Shown: piece by piece, positions 34,379 through 45,971 of the stretch
Layout: the number at the start of each line of letters is the position of its first letter
Position numbering within the stretch: position 1 is the first letter of the stretch
Assembly (NCBI GenBank): GCA_030068075.1
Contig: CM057839.1
Location: 22,857,167-22,921,166, forward strand
DNA from: Paguma larvata
Taxonomy: Eukaryota > Chordata > Mammalia > Carnivora > Viverridae
DNA length: 64,000 nucleotides
Direction: 5' to 3'
Notes under the pieces: model-generated
What the model was told of the DNA's origin: nothing
Seen by the model: only the letters and a program-made list of their open reading frames with translations
The model's database searches: none
Made by a program: the position numbers and the translations under genes

Positions 34379-36398
34379 AAAAGAATACTAGACATGAGAT
34401 CTACTGTCTTAACAAACTTGTAAGGGTGCAACACATTATCGGTGAATATATGTACAATATTATACAGCAGATATCTAGAGCTTATTCATGTTGCTTTACT
34501 GAAACTCTGTGCACAATGATTAGCAATGCCTCATTTTTCACTCCCTGAAGTCCTGGAGACCACAATTCTTCTTTTTGATTCTATGAATTTGACTATTTTA
34601 AATACTTCATGTAAGTGGAATAACGTAGTATTTTCTTACTGTGGTTGGCTTACCTTACTTGGCATAAAGCCTTCTCTTTTCATGCAGTGCATGAATGTTC
34701 ATGCAGTGCATATTCAAAGGATATTGTTCATGCAATATCCTTTATTGCAGGATCTCCTTTGTTTTGTTTTTTTTTTTTAAGACCAAGTAGTATTCCTGTG
34801 TATGGATACACCACATTTTCTTTAGCCATTCATCTGTCGATGAACACTTAGGTTATTTCAATATCTTGAGTACTGTGGATAATGCTGCTTCAAATAAATA
34901 TCACAGTACTAGTATCTCTTTGAGATCTTGACTTTAATATTTTTGGATAAATACCCAGACATAGGATGGCTGGATCATATTATAGTTTTTTTTTTAATTT
35001 TTTGAGGAACTTTCATAGTATGTCTCATAAAGGCTGCAGCATCTCATATCCCCACCAACTGTGTGCGAGAGTTCCAATTTCTCCACATCCTTGCCAACAC
35101 TTATTGTCATCTTTTCTAGTAATAGCTACCTTGATAGCTGTGAAGTAATATCTCATTGTCGATTTGATTTGCGTTCCTTGATGGTTAGCGATCTTAAGCC
35201 CTTTTTCATATACTTCTTGGCCATTTTATACTTTCTTTAGAATAACGTCTTTTTAAGTCCTTAGTTCATTTTAAATCAGGGTATTCGTCTTTTTTTGAGA
35301 TAGAGTTGTAGGAGTTTCTTATATTTTTAACATTAATTCCTTATCAGATATATGATTTGCAGATATATTCTCCCATTGTGTTTGCTTTTTTTTCCACTCT
35401 GTTAATTGTTTCTTTTACTCTGCTGAAGGTTTTTAATTGAAGTAGCCTCATTTATTTTTGCTTTTGTTGTCTGTGCTTTTGGTATCAAATCTATGAAATT
35501 ATTGTCAAAGCCAATGTTATGAAGCTTTTCCTTAATGTATCCTTCTAGGGGTTTTACAGATTCAAATCATACTTTTAGGTCTTTCATACATTTTGAGTCA
35601 ACTTTTACATATGGTATAAGATAAAGGGAATCCAAATCAGAAAGGAAGAAGTAAAATTGTCCCCATTTGCATACAACGTAGCCTTATAAATGGAAAATCC
35701 TAAATAGTCTGTTAAAAAATGGTTAGAACTAATAAACAAATCCAGTGAATTTGCAAGATACAAAATCAACCTAAAAAAAGGCACTGTGTTGCTACACTAG
35801 CAAAAATTATATGAAAAGGAAGTTGGGAAAATAATCCACTTACAATAACACCAAAAATAAAATACATAAGAATAAACTTAACCAAGGAGGTAAAAGACTG
35901 AAACACACTGAAAACTACAAACACTGATGAAAGAAATTAAATAAGGCACAAATGGAAAGACATCCTTTGTTTGTGGATGGAAGACTTAATATTGTTGACA
36001 TGTCCATACTAGCCAAAGTGATCTCCAAATTCAATGCCATCTCTATGAAATGCAGATGGCATTTTTATAGAAATAGAAAAAATTCTAAAATTCATATGGA
36101 ATCAACAAAGACCATGAAGAGCTAAATCAATCCTGAGAAAGAACAAAGCTAGAGTCATCACACTTCTTGATTTCAAAATATATTAGAAAGCTATAGTATT
36201 CAAAACAACATTTTACTAGCATAAAAGCAAACATGTAAATCAATGAAACAAAAAAGAAAGTCCAGAAATAAGTTCATGCATTAACTGAACCGATCTTTGA
36301 CAAGGTTGCCAAGAACATGCAAAGGGGAAAGGACATTACCGTCAACAAATGGCGTCAATGAAACTGGATATCTACATACAAAAGAATAAAAATAAACA
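34379..36398 (-). mobile_element. Old L1 with twin-priming inversion
   Basis: 34379-35630 is antisense L1: 3' UTR (GAGATCTACTGTCTTAAC; AGAGCTTATTCATGTTGC) and then the ORF2 C-terminal region (antisense CATTTTCTTTAGCCATTCATCTG; TCCCCACCAACTGTG). From about 35631 the sequence switches to sense L1 ORF2 (GAAAGGAAGAAGTAAAATTGTC; GGAAGACTTAATATTGTTGACATG) and runs to about 36398. The sense part ends, in L1 order, where the antisense part begins, so the two pieces are consecutive L1 segments in opposite orientation. This is the structure left by twin priming. No intact frame remains. Confidence 0.88.
34716..34743. repeat. Perfect 11-bp hairpin inside the L1 3' UTR
   Basis: AAAGGATATTG at 34716-34726 and CAATATCCTTT at 34733-34743 around TTCATG. 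Beside it ATGCAGTGCAT occurs at 34682-34692 and 34701-34711. Neither is usual for this L1 segment, so both look like local rearrangements. Confidence 0.85.
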
Positions 36399-38783
36399 GG
36401 CTTCTTCTTGACTCTAGGTGCCTCAAGTCCCTTTTCTAAGATCATTTACTTTAGAAGACTTTCAATTGTAAATTCTCTTTCTTCCCTTTGAGATGTAAAT
36501 ATTTAAAGAGATTCCTGCCAGATTTACAACCTGAAACTGACTTTCACAAGACCCTGGGAGCCATCTCTTTCAAATTCATCATCAAGGAAGATAGTTCTCC
36601 ATCTTCCAATCTCTGTGGAAAGACCGGGTGCCTGACTTCCTTGACCTGTGTTCCAAGATATTAAAACTATCTACTGTCATGGCGACAGAAGAAAGTTTAC
36701 TTTTCCTTTGAGTAAGGCCAATTAGTGAATACATGGTGTCAACTTCTTCACCCCAACTCTTAAATTCTCTCACCGTTACTTTCAACAGAGTTGAGTATCC
36801 AGACTTCATACGTGCCGTCTCCCTTAATGCTGAAAGTAGTATCATAACAAGAGTAATTTCTGTTTGCCCATTTTGTCTGGTGAAACAGTCTTTGATATAA
36901 AAATATATGAATTTTATAAAAAAGCATCAATCTTTAAAGTGCTATATAATGTAGAAGATGAGTTTAGTCAGATTATATCGTACATGATACAGCAAATATA
37001 TTAAATTTCTTTTTAATCGCTTTTTCTCTTTTCACAAAATGTTCTCTATATAGTAGCTCTTATGCCTATCTTGTCTCTTTTTCTCTCTTTTTACCACAAA
37101 ACTTACTTTTGAAAATCACCTTCACATCACACTGACTTTGGATAACTTTCCCGACTTTACTTGGAACACCTTTCAGTTGGCATATTCTACCAGTTCATAC
37201 AAGAGCTACACAAATTTAATAATTACTTTTAGCATTCTCTGGCAATTGATTTTAATTTGATACTTATTATAACATCACGAAATACTTATGATGCAAATAA
37301 CAAAACAAATGAGAAAGGACATGTTCCAATAGAGTTATCTACAAAAATTGGAGGCCAAAGAGATTTGACCCCTAGTATATAATTTTCCAATCTCCGCTCT
37401 AGACACTCTCAAATTGTACAGGCAATACAATAATAATAAAGCTATTGGTTTCACTGCCTCCACACTTGGCTTACCCCTCTCCTTGCAATAAAGCATTACA
37501 GTAGTTAACGGTGTCTAAACATAAAATAAACTTCCGTCAAGCCCGGTAACTTATTAACATCCATTTTTAGACATATTTGGTCTGGTTACTGCAGTAAGAA
37601 CTTGAGAATAAGATGAGCCTTTTTAAAGACTCAGTTCAGCTCTAACTTGTTTAAAGCAACGGTTCAATGAAATTTGGTGTGGCTTTACACAGTGCCAAAG
37701 GAAGGGGTTAAAATTAGATTGACACATTTTTTAAGACTTCTAAGATATATTTGTTAAAATGACCTCTAACGGACTTATTTCTGGGTTTTTAGTTTAATCA
37801 TATGCAAAGTTTTTCAAAGATATGCATTGCATTTCTTATGCCTATGGCAAATCAGTTCATTGAAATAATGAAATAACATCCAAATGTGTGTGACCTATTA
37901 AATTCATGCAGAAACTAATTAAAATATTGAGAATAAAAACAAGTCAATTCTAGTGACCTGTGTAGGAAGATAAGTCTTTAAATATGGCACAAGCCTAAGA
38001 AGTGCATCTGGAGGTTACATTAGAAGTGTACATAGATTAAAAACTGTTTCAAAATAAATAAGGTAAGACACACAACTGTGCATGCAAAACATGGCATAAT
38101 GGCCACAAATGTTTCTCTTTGCTGAGTCGAATAAACAAATAAAAACATTTTTTTTAAAATAAACTGGTAGGTTATAGGCTATTGGATTTAACGTCAAGTT
38201 GAAATCTAAAGCTGGAGTGAAAGAAGTTAATGAGAGGCAGATAATTTTTCTCTTTAGAACCTCCCCTCACAAAGCTCATAACAAGAGACACAGAATGCCC
38301 ATAATGCATGCAGGAAGACGGCTTAGCTAGCGCTGAAGAACTGGTGTTAAGCCTTCAAAAAGAGCCAGAGACTTCTTCCCCCATATCTTACCTCAGGTCA
38401 CTAACCATTATCCCCCTCCAGTCTCGCACCAGAGGTTTATTTTTCAGAAGTTTGAAACAAACAATCTGGGCACCGCATCCAGTTGAGGGTAGTGGTTAGT
38501 TATCTTGTTGAAATTCAATAAATGCAACATAAGGACCATTCTTTCCCTTCTTCTGCTGGACTCCCAGGACATCAACATCTAGAAGTACACCTTCCAGACT
38601 GATAATTAGATTATCATCTGGAGAAATGGACTCCCCCAAGTTATCTACATTTGTAGACATTTGTAGATCTCTCAAAGAAATATCAAGTCTTTACTTCAAC
38701 ATTTAGTGTCTTACATGTAGTAACATATAGCCAATGATCTCAAAATATTTCAGGAAAGCCTCCAACATTAAAAAATGAAGATG
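36399..38783. other. Unassigned stretch (2.4 kb); 36.4-36.9 kb has repeat-like texture
   Basis: 36400-36860 has a more GC-balanced composition (CCTTTGAGATGTAAA, GACCCTGGGAGCCATC) that reminds me of an interspersed or ERV-derived repeat, but I cannot name it. An 87-codon minus-strand frame at 36582-36845 lies there. The remainder is AT-rich unique-looking DNA. ACATTTGTAG is duplicated at 38648-38667. Confidence 0.4.
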
Positions 38784-38880
38784 AAAGGCATCTGTTTGGC
38801 TCAGTTAGTAAAACATTTGACTCTTGATCTCGGGATTGTGAGTTCAAGTCCCACACTGGGTGTTGAGATTACTTTTGAAA
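38784..38880 (+). mobile_element. Older short CAN-SINE (no CT block)
   Basis: GGCATCTGTTTGGCTCAG, GACTCTTGATCTCGGGATTG and CAAGTCCCACACTGGGTGTTGAGATTAC match the tRNA-like short CAN-SINE type. It is diverged, and the A-rich tail follows. Confidence 0.88.
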
Positions 38881-38929
38881 AGAAATTTAATGAAATAATA
38901 ATGAAAAAGCAAAGATGAAAACAAATAAG

Positions 38930-39318
38930 CCTAAAAAAGAAACTTGAAGAAAATAGAATCGATGCAGAGAATTAAAAAAAAAAAAAAAGATGCCAAACTA
39001 AGTTGAAGCTGAAGAAATACTCGAGAAAAGAACCAAAAGAAACAAAAGAACAGAAGAGAGAGAGGTCTTTAAATTATATTTCAAGAAGTATTAACTTCTT
39101 GAATAATAATTTAACTTCAGAAAAAACAGAGATAAGGAAGGAGAAAAATGTTCCCCAAGCTGAAGAACATAGGTTTGAGAGTAACTCAGTGTCTAGCATA
39201 TAAATAAAAGCAGACACTCAGCAGGGTATATTACGGTGAAATTTCAGATGACTAAAAATAAGGAAACTCATAAAGCCTTGAGTAGGGGGATGGAGGTGAT
39301 AATGTATAGATGATCTGT
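38930..39318 (+). mobile_element. Probable L1/HAL1 ORF1-region relic
   Basis: TTCCCCAAGCTGAAGAACATAGG (39151 on) and TACGGTGAAATTTCAGATGACTAAAAATAAGG (39232 on) follow the order of old LINE-1/HAL1 ORF1 sequence. Highly decayed; limits approximate. A SINE interrupts or ends it at 39333. Confidence 0.5.
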
Positions 39319-39332
39319 AGTAACAATTCTTT

Positions 39333-39510
39333 TTTAAAAAATATTTATTTATTTTTTTTGAGAGATGGAGAGACAGATCATGAAAGGGGGAGGGGCAAAG
39401 GCTGACAGCTGTCAGCAAAGAGCCTAACTCAGGGCTCAAACTCACCAACTGAGAGATCATGACCTGAGCTGAAGTCAGATCCTTAACTTACTGAGCCACC
39501 CAGGTGCTCT
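39333..39510 (-). mobile_element. CAN-SINE with internal deletion, TSD
   Basis: The minus-strand SINE keeps head (GAGCACCTGGGTGGCTCAG) and tail but has lost part of the body before the CT block. The TSD is AGTAACAATTCTTT at 39319-39332 and AGTAATAATTCTTT at 39511-39524 (one mismatch). Confidence 0.93.
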
Positions 39511-39524
39511 AGTAATAATTCTTT

Positions 39525-41513
39525 ATAAACAACCTGAGAAGTTAGAAAAATTAGATCATTGTCCTTGAAATTCTGAGGAAATATAATAGTTTAGAAATCT
39601 AAATTATCCATTAGGATCAATAATTAATTATTTTTATCAAAGTCATTAATTTAAACTAAATTATCAGTTAAGAAGGAGGGCAGAGGAAAAAAACCTGTTT
39701 GATAAATTAATTTCCTAACTTATAATATCATTTAATTCCTTTCTCAAAAATTTTATGAGAAGAAAAAATACAATTAACAAAACAAGGACTCTCAGGTAAA
39801 ATAAAATTAACGTATACAACATCTTTCTTGTCTTGGGATCTAGTTCTTGTGAGATTCAGTGCCAGTATATCAAGTCTAAAAAGAAGATTAGTTCTAGGAA
39901 AACTAGTAAAGTGAACAATAAATGCTAAATATAAAAAAGATGAAAAGCTATATTCCAATATTGAAATAATATGAAAAATTGGAGCTGTCAAAAACATGAG
40001 TTTCTATTCCTTGTTTTGTTTCTTCTCACTTGCTCTAGTTCCAAAATCAATGATACACCTAATAAACCCACTTTACTTTGTCCAATCACATTGACACATG
40101 AGCACAGTATTGACACTGTAAACATTTGAGATTGCATCTTTGCCCTGATGATGAAATTCTAGAGTGAGATTGAGCAAAGTCTTGAACAAAGATTCTATCT
40201 CAGATTATTGTACATATTAGGTGTCTAGTGAATGTTTCCTGGAAGAATATATCCTTCTAGTATTTTGATTTTATGTAGATTTCTTAACTCATCTCCTTCC
40301 TTGTAGAAACATTAGAAATATTAGTAATATATATGCATACTTATATTTATATGTGTAAATAATACCTATAATATAAACTATAGTATATGTTTATTTATTA
40401 TATGTATATTTATATGTGTAAATTATAATTTATATATTTATATGTAATTTATATAAAATATAATTCATATAAAATAGAAATAATATAATTATACATAAAT
40501 TATAATTATATAAATAAATAAGTTATAATTATTGTGCAAATGTAATATTGCCTTAGGAAAAGCTTATTAACTGGAATAGTTGAGAATTTAGCTGATGAAA
40601 TTAAACGATTCTGTAACACTAATTTTTCAACACCTGAGGTATAGTATAAGATTTTCATATATTGGAGAGTCAGCAAATTATTGTTATGGAGTTATTTCAA
40701 ATAAAAGCTCCTTTTAATGAAATTGTTTCTGTTTCAGGACACTGGAGAAGTAAACAAACTAGTTTTAATGCAGAATAGTTTGTGAAATAGAAGTTGCTTT
40801 TAAACGTTGTTGGTTTTTAAAAGTGCAAACCAAAAAGTTTTCATTATAATAATACTCAAATGAGGCAGAAAAATAGAAGTCTTTCAGACAAAGAATTAAA
40901 AATGTTTTTAGAGATAACCACTGGGTCTCAAATATCTTTTTTCTTTACAGATAGCATGGCCCAATTTATTAACTCTTGATATATTAAATCTAAATAAAAT
41001 TGCCACAGAAAGCATGCATTATAAACTTTGTTCTTTCATTAAAAGAATATTATGTATGGCATTTGCCTAAAGACACTATTCTTATAAATACAGGGTCTCT
41101 GTAATGTATCAAACTTTGCTTTACCAAATACTAATAACTTGAAAGATAGGTTTTCATATAATGCGATATTAATGTGTATTAACGACTAGAAAACCACAGT
41201 ATTTGCAGTGTCAGAAGTCAGAACAAATGAAATAATGCAGATATGTGTTCTTCTTTCCTGATAGTATAATATTGTCACCCACAGTGAGGGACGAACTTGG
41301 ATTTCACTGTTCCATCTCTTAATAAGAATATAGTAAAACAAGCTCACTTTAGCCCCCTTCAGACACTGACTGATGATGACATAAAAGAGTGCAATCAGTC
41401 TTCTGCAATAAAGACATATCTAACAATTATGTTCAGGAATGCATTACACACACAGCATTTTTATTATCGGAGAGTTCAAAGTTACTTTGAAACAAAGATA
41501 ATGCTGCTCTATT
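39525..41513. other. Unassigned stretch with an AT-only low-complexity block
   Basis: 40310-40535 is almost pure A/T (TATA-, TTTAT- and ATAATTAT-type words). No gene or named repeat is recognised elsewhere. The 91-codon frame at 41297-41572 runs into a SINE. Confidence 0.5.
40310..40535. repeat. AT-rich low-complexity block
   Basis: Roughly 225 bp with very few G or C, made of overlapping TATA/TTAT words. It is not a regular microsatellite. Confidence 0.9.
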
Positions 41514-41520
41514 TGATCCT

Positions 41521-41721
41521 AAAATTTTTGTATATTTTTTTAATGTTTATTTTTGAAAGAAAGAGCAGGTGAGCAGGGGACGGACAGAAAGAGAAGGAGA
41601 CAGAGGTTCTGAAGAAGGCTCTGCGACAACACAGCGTCCATCCCAGAGCTCCAACCCATGAACCCTGAGGTCACAACCTGAGCTAAAGTCGGGCAGTAAC
41701 TGACTGAGCCACCCAGATGCC
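41521..41721 (-). mobile_element. CAN-SINE, diverged
   Basis: The head reads GGGGCATCTGGGTGGCTCAG on the minus strand. The body is strongly changed (GACGCTGTGTTGTCGCAGAGCC). A TGATCCT repeat at 41514-41520 and 41723-41729 is the likely TSD. Confidence 0.9.
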
Positions 41722-41872
41722 CCTGATCCTTCAAAAACTGTATTCCCTTATCTAATATTTTGAAGCCAAATTTTGTTTTTTTTTAAATTAATGTTCATAC
41801 TATACCAGAACACATTTTTTTTTTTCACTTGTCATCACCTGTATTGGTAATTTTAAAGTATGAAATAGGGAG

Positions 41873-42089
41873 GGGTGCCTGGTTGGCTCAGTCGGTTAAG
41901 CCATCAACTCTTGATTTCAGCTCAAGGTAATGAGGTTGGGCTCTGCACTGGGCATGGAGCCTGTTTAAGCTTCTCTATCTCCCTTTTCCCCTCCCCTCTC
42001 TTTCTCTTAATTTCTCTCACAAAATAAATAAATAAAAATAAATAAGATTTAAAAATAGGACTTAGGTTTATTTATTTATCTATTTATTT

Positions 42090-42123
<34 letters not shown>

Positions 42124-42285
42124 TGCACATGAGTGGGAAAGAAAGGCAGAGAGAGAGAGAGGGAGAGAAACTCAAACAGGCTCACGTTCATTGAAAAGTC
42201 CTGGGATCATGACCTGAGCCGAAATCAAAAGTTGGTTGCAAAATTGAGCGAGCCACCCCCAGGACTTAGGTTTAAAAAAAAAACA
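41873..42285 (+). mobile_element. CAN-SINE whose A-rich tail carries a second SINE
   Basis: The head GGGGTGCCTGGTTGGCTCAG starts at about 41872, followed by a shortened body (CACTGGGCATGGAGCCTG), a pyrimidine block and tail up to about 42070. The tail resumes after the nested SINE (42261-42285, poly(A)). Its own TSD is AAAGTATGAAATAGGGAG at 41855-41872 and AAAGCATAAAATAGGGAG at 42287-42304 (two mismatches in 18). Confidence 0.85.
42071..42260 (-). mobile_element. CAN-SINE nested in the tail of another SINE
   Basis: The minus-strand SINE has a T-rich tail at 42071-42090 and a long alternating GA tract (42092-42120). The perfect 14-bp TSD AGGACTTAGGTTTA lies at 42057-42070 and 42261-42274. The head is slightly truncated (GGGGGTGGCTCGCTC). 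Confidence 0.93.
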
Positions 42286-42304
42286 AAAAGCATAAAATAG
42301 GGAG

Positions 42305-45082
42305 AAATCTGAGTGTAATTTAAACTTTCTAATAATTCCACCTTGAAATGCAAATTATTTTGTTGTCTTTATGCCAAAATATTTTTGCCTGCTTTAAAAA
42401 TATGATGACCAGATAAATAACATTACTGATGAATAGTTACATGATAAATAAATACAAACTACCGTACATTATATCTTACTGTGGCACTTCTTGTCAGTCT
42501 GCTTTAAATACAAGAGAAGGAAAAAAAGAAATTGCACCCGAGCAAACCATGAATGATTGGAAGTTCATTTGAGGAAGACTTAGAAGTTGTTTACTCGTGT
42601 TTCTCACACTTACTTTCCCCCCCCCCGCACAGTGCATATTCATTCTTTCTTCTTTTTATTCTGAAAAACAAAAGAACTTTAACTTTGCTTTCTCTGGTTT
42701 ATTGTGAAACGTAGTTTAAATTAGTTATGTAGTTTAAATATGCTTTTAAGCAATAACACCAGCAACTTTTAATTAAATAAACTATTATCGAAACATATTC
42801 TCTAGTTATAAAGGTTGACGCTTATCTAATCATCTAGGCATAGCCTGATTTGAAGATCTAGCCAAGACATCACCAGCCCTAAAGTTGGCAATAATCCATT
42901 TTCTAGATAAGTTTTGGGAGCGTATTCTTGCTTACTCTCATTGAGGTTTCAGAATAAAGATTCCTTCGCCCATCCCTGAAGTTTATAGCATCTGTGCTTT
43001 AACTGATCTCTACAACTGCTCTAGGTCAAAGTTGTTGTTGTTGTTGTTGTTTTGTTTTTGGTTTTTTTTCAGATTTCTCTTTAGTCAAGCCATTCTAAAC
43101 AAATGGTTACTCTGTGCTCTGCTTCCCATTCCCATAGCTTTCCCTAAAAACAAAACAAAAACAAAATCAGAAAACAACAATAAAAAACCCACATATAACC
43201 CCATATTTAGACAACCCACTCTGCCATCTCGTTCAGGTTGACTGCTCTTCAGGGTGGTCTATCCATAATTTTATTTTATTTTTCTGGAATACCACATCAT
43301 GAATCACTTCCCCAGCTGAATTTACATAGCCTGAAAATAAATAATAATTCTCAAGCCCATACCACTAGATCTCCCCCTATGCCCAGTATGTCAACTGCAT
43401 AAAGATTCAGTTTTAAAGCAAATGTTAGCACCTACATTTGGGTAGAAAAAGAGCTTGGATATATATAGCTAAACTAAGAAGCAGTAGGATTTTGCTTCTA
43501 ATTGTGACAATTTCTCAGACTTTGGCACCATTTATGGCAGCACAAAAACCTAAAGAGTTATCTTTGCTTGTCATTTGATTAAAGAGATTTCAAAAATTTA
43601 AATCAAATCTTTATGTGACAGTCTTAGAAATATACAGTGTACTTTAAGAGATGAAATCCAGATAGACCTCGGTAATGAATAATTTGTATGAGTTGTCAGA
43701 ATGTTTGCATTGTTCTTAATATCTTAGTTGATTTATTTTTATATTATCCTTTTAGCTAGGCTATTTCAATTTTGAAATATTGGACATCTTAAATTGTACC
43801 ATGTGAAGTACTATTTCTTTTTGAAAAAGCCTTTCTGAGGGAACTAAATCTATACATTAAAAAGATGTAGAGTGTGTAATGTCTGACTTGGAGAAAATGA
43901 GCTGGAGGAAAAAACATTGTCATAAGGTTAAGCAAACTTTATTAAGTTGTAGTTAAAACTAGGAAATAAAACTATAGAAATAGGAGGAATAGCATTGTTC
44001 CACATTCAAATATGGGAAAATAATGCGTTCCAAAGTACCTTTTAGAGACAATTAAGATCGGAGTCCAAAATACGTAGCAAATTGAAAACAGGCTGTGTGG
44101 TTTCAATACTATTTCCTTGTCTTTTATCATGGGTGATCATAGGAATGGGTCATATAAAAGAACTTCTGGATTTGCTATAAACTGTCTGTTAAAGACATCA
44201 CTTATACCTTGTGATTTAATGCACCTCGTATAAGGTCACTTTGGACTTAAAAATTTTCTCTGAGCAAAAATGATACATGTCTTTGAATAACGTATATTGT
44301 TTCTTTTATAAGATAATAAGAACTTGGTAGACATTCCTACCCCATAAGATGTCTGTTTTGTTTTTTCTTTTGTTTTCTTGTTTTTTTGTTTGTTTTTGTT
44401 TTGTTTTGTTTTGTTGGCTCTGATCACCAGAAGTTTAGAGTTAAATATAATGTTTAAACTTAGAAAAGAGCTTAGTCCTTTTTAATGAATTTTACTGTGT
44501 CGTTTGAGGAAATGTGCAGATCACAAATAATTAAATATCGACTGTGTTAGATTTAGGCACTTTTAGGCTGCAAAAATCACCTTCACACATAAAGACCATC
44601 TCAGTTGATAAGGAATTTTTTATGAGGACTTAAGAAAAATAGGCCATGGCTTGAACTGCCTCATATGGAGACCCGAGTGAAGTCAGGAGTGTTGCTCAGG
44701 ACACAGAGCAGCTCGCAGGGTGCAGCCGCCTCTCTGGTGGTCCAGCTGGGCAATCTGGCCGTCTTCTCATTTCCTCAGCAGGCAGAACGAGTTGCTCTCC
44801 CGCTCCAATAACCTCACTTATGTGTGGATCCTTGGTCTCCCTTTTCGCTATTGTTCCTGGATTTAATACCATAAATATCCCTCTACCGCACAGCCTCTGC
44901 TTTTATGTGGCTTTTCCTTTGACACGACCTCCGCTCAAAGACTCGTTGGTATTTCTGTCTGTTGGGGTCCCCTTCTTTCAACTGCGTCTCATTCTCTGTG
45001 ATTGTCTCATACATCTAAGAAGGATTTTAATATATTCCAGTCATAATCCAGGATGGTGAGATGTATTGGGAAATGTCATCAT
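42305..45082. other. Unassigned stretch (2.8 kb) with simple repeats
   Basis: It contains a C10 run at 42617-42626, (TTG)n at 43030-43051, an A-rich KT-like run at 43146-43180 and (TTTTG)n at 44345-44415. 44640-45060 is less AT-rich than its surroundings (CTCGCAGGGTGCAGCCGCC at about 44712) and has no recognised repeat. I see no exon signal strong enough to call a gene. Confidence 0.45.
44345..44415 (+). repeat. (TTTTG)n-like simple repeat
   Basis: Irregular TTTTG, TTTG and TTTTC units ending in a regular run of TTTTG. Confidence 0.88.
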
Positions 45083-45295
45083 GGGGCACCTGGGTGGCTC
45101 AGTAGGTTGGGCATCTGACTTCAGCTCAGGTCATGATCTCGCGGTTCATGAGTTTAGGTCCTGCATCGGGCTCTGTGCTGACAGTTCAGAGCCTGGAGCC
45201 TACTTCAGATTCTGTGTTCACCTCTCTCTCTGCCCCTCATCTGTTCCCACTCTCTCTCTCTCTCTCAAAAATAAAATAAACATTAAAAAAAAAAA
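45083..45295 (+). mobile_element. Felid CAN-SINE
   Basis: The head GGGGCACCTGGGTGGCTCAG, full body, CT block and AAAATAAACATT tail are present, then poly(A). No clear TSD was found. The 77-codon sense frame is a SINE translation. Confidence 0.96.
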
Positions 45296-45712
45296 TTAAA
45301 GCATAAAAAAAAAAGATGTAACTGTTGATTGACCTGTGAGCTCGACAGGCACTTGAGTCCCCCGCCTTGGAATATGAGTTCTGCCTGTCTTCCTCACTCT
45401 CAGAGGCTACTCCAAGGAGATAGTCTTGAGATAGTGATGTGGTGTTAAGAACACCTGCATAGTATATGTGACTGAACCCAGTTATAGCCTCTATAAATTT
45501 CTAATATTTGGCAGGTGGTTGCAGGGATCCATTCATCTTGCTCCTGTCCAAGATAAGGCTCATGTGTAAGTTCCCTTCAGTTATTAAAATTGTCATCTAC
45601 CAACCTGAGTGGCCTGCCTCTTTCTTTGGTCTCTCCCTGTGCTCTGAGTACAGGGACCAGTTTCAGATTACACCTGGGAAGCTCCCGTCAGGTGAAACAT
45701 CAGTGTGCAGTC
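45296..45712. other. Unassigned stretch, possibly LTR-like
   Basis: Together with 45972-46080 this forms one block split by a SINE. Features such as CCTCTATAAATTTC (about 45488) and a GC-balanced composition could belong to an LTR, but no ends or TSD are visible. Confidence 0.35.
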
Positions 45713-45729
45713 AGGTAGATCTCTTTTCT

Positions 45730-45954
45730 TTCTTTCTTTTTTTTTTTAAAATGTTTATTTATTTCTGAGAGACAAAGAGACAGAGCATGAGCAGGGGAAG
45801 GGCAGAGAGAGAGGGAGATACAGAATCTGAAGCAGGCTCCAGGCTCTGAGCCGTCAGCACAGAGCCCAACGCGGGACTCGAACACACAGACCGTGAGATC
45901 ATGACCTGAGCCGAAGTTGGCCGCCTTAACCGACTGAGCCACCCAGGCGCCCCA
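45730..45954 (-). mobile_element. Felid CAN-SINE with 17-bp TSD
   Basis: Full-length minus-strand copy with an almost consensus head (GGGGCGCCTGGGTGGCTCAGTCGG when read). The TSD is AGGTAGATCTCTTTTCT at 45713-45729 and AGGTAGATATCTTTTCT at 45955-45971 (one mismatch). Confidence 0.97.
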
Positions 45955-45971
45955 AGGTAGATATCTTTTCT

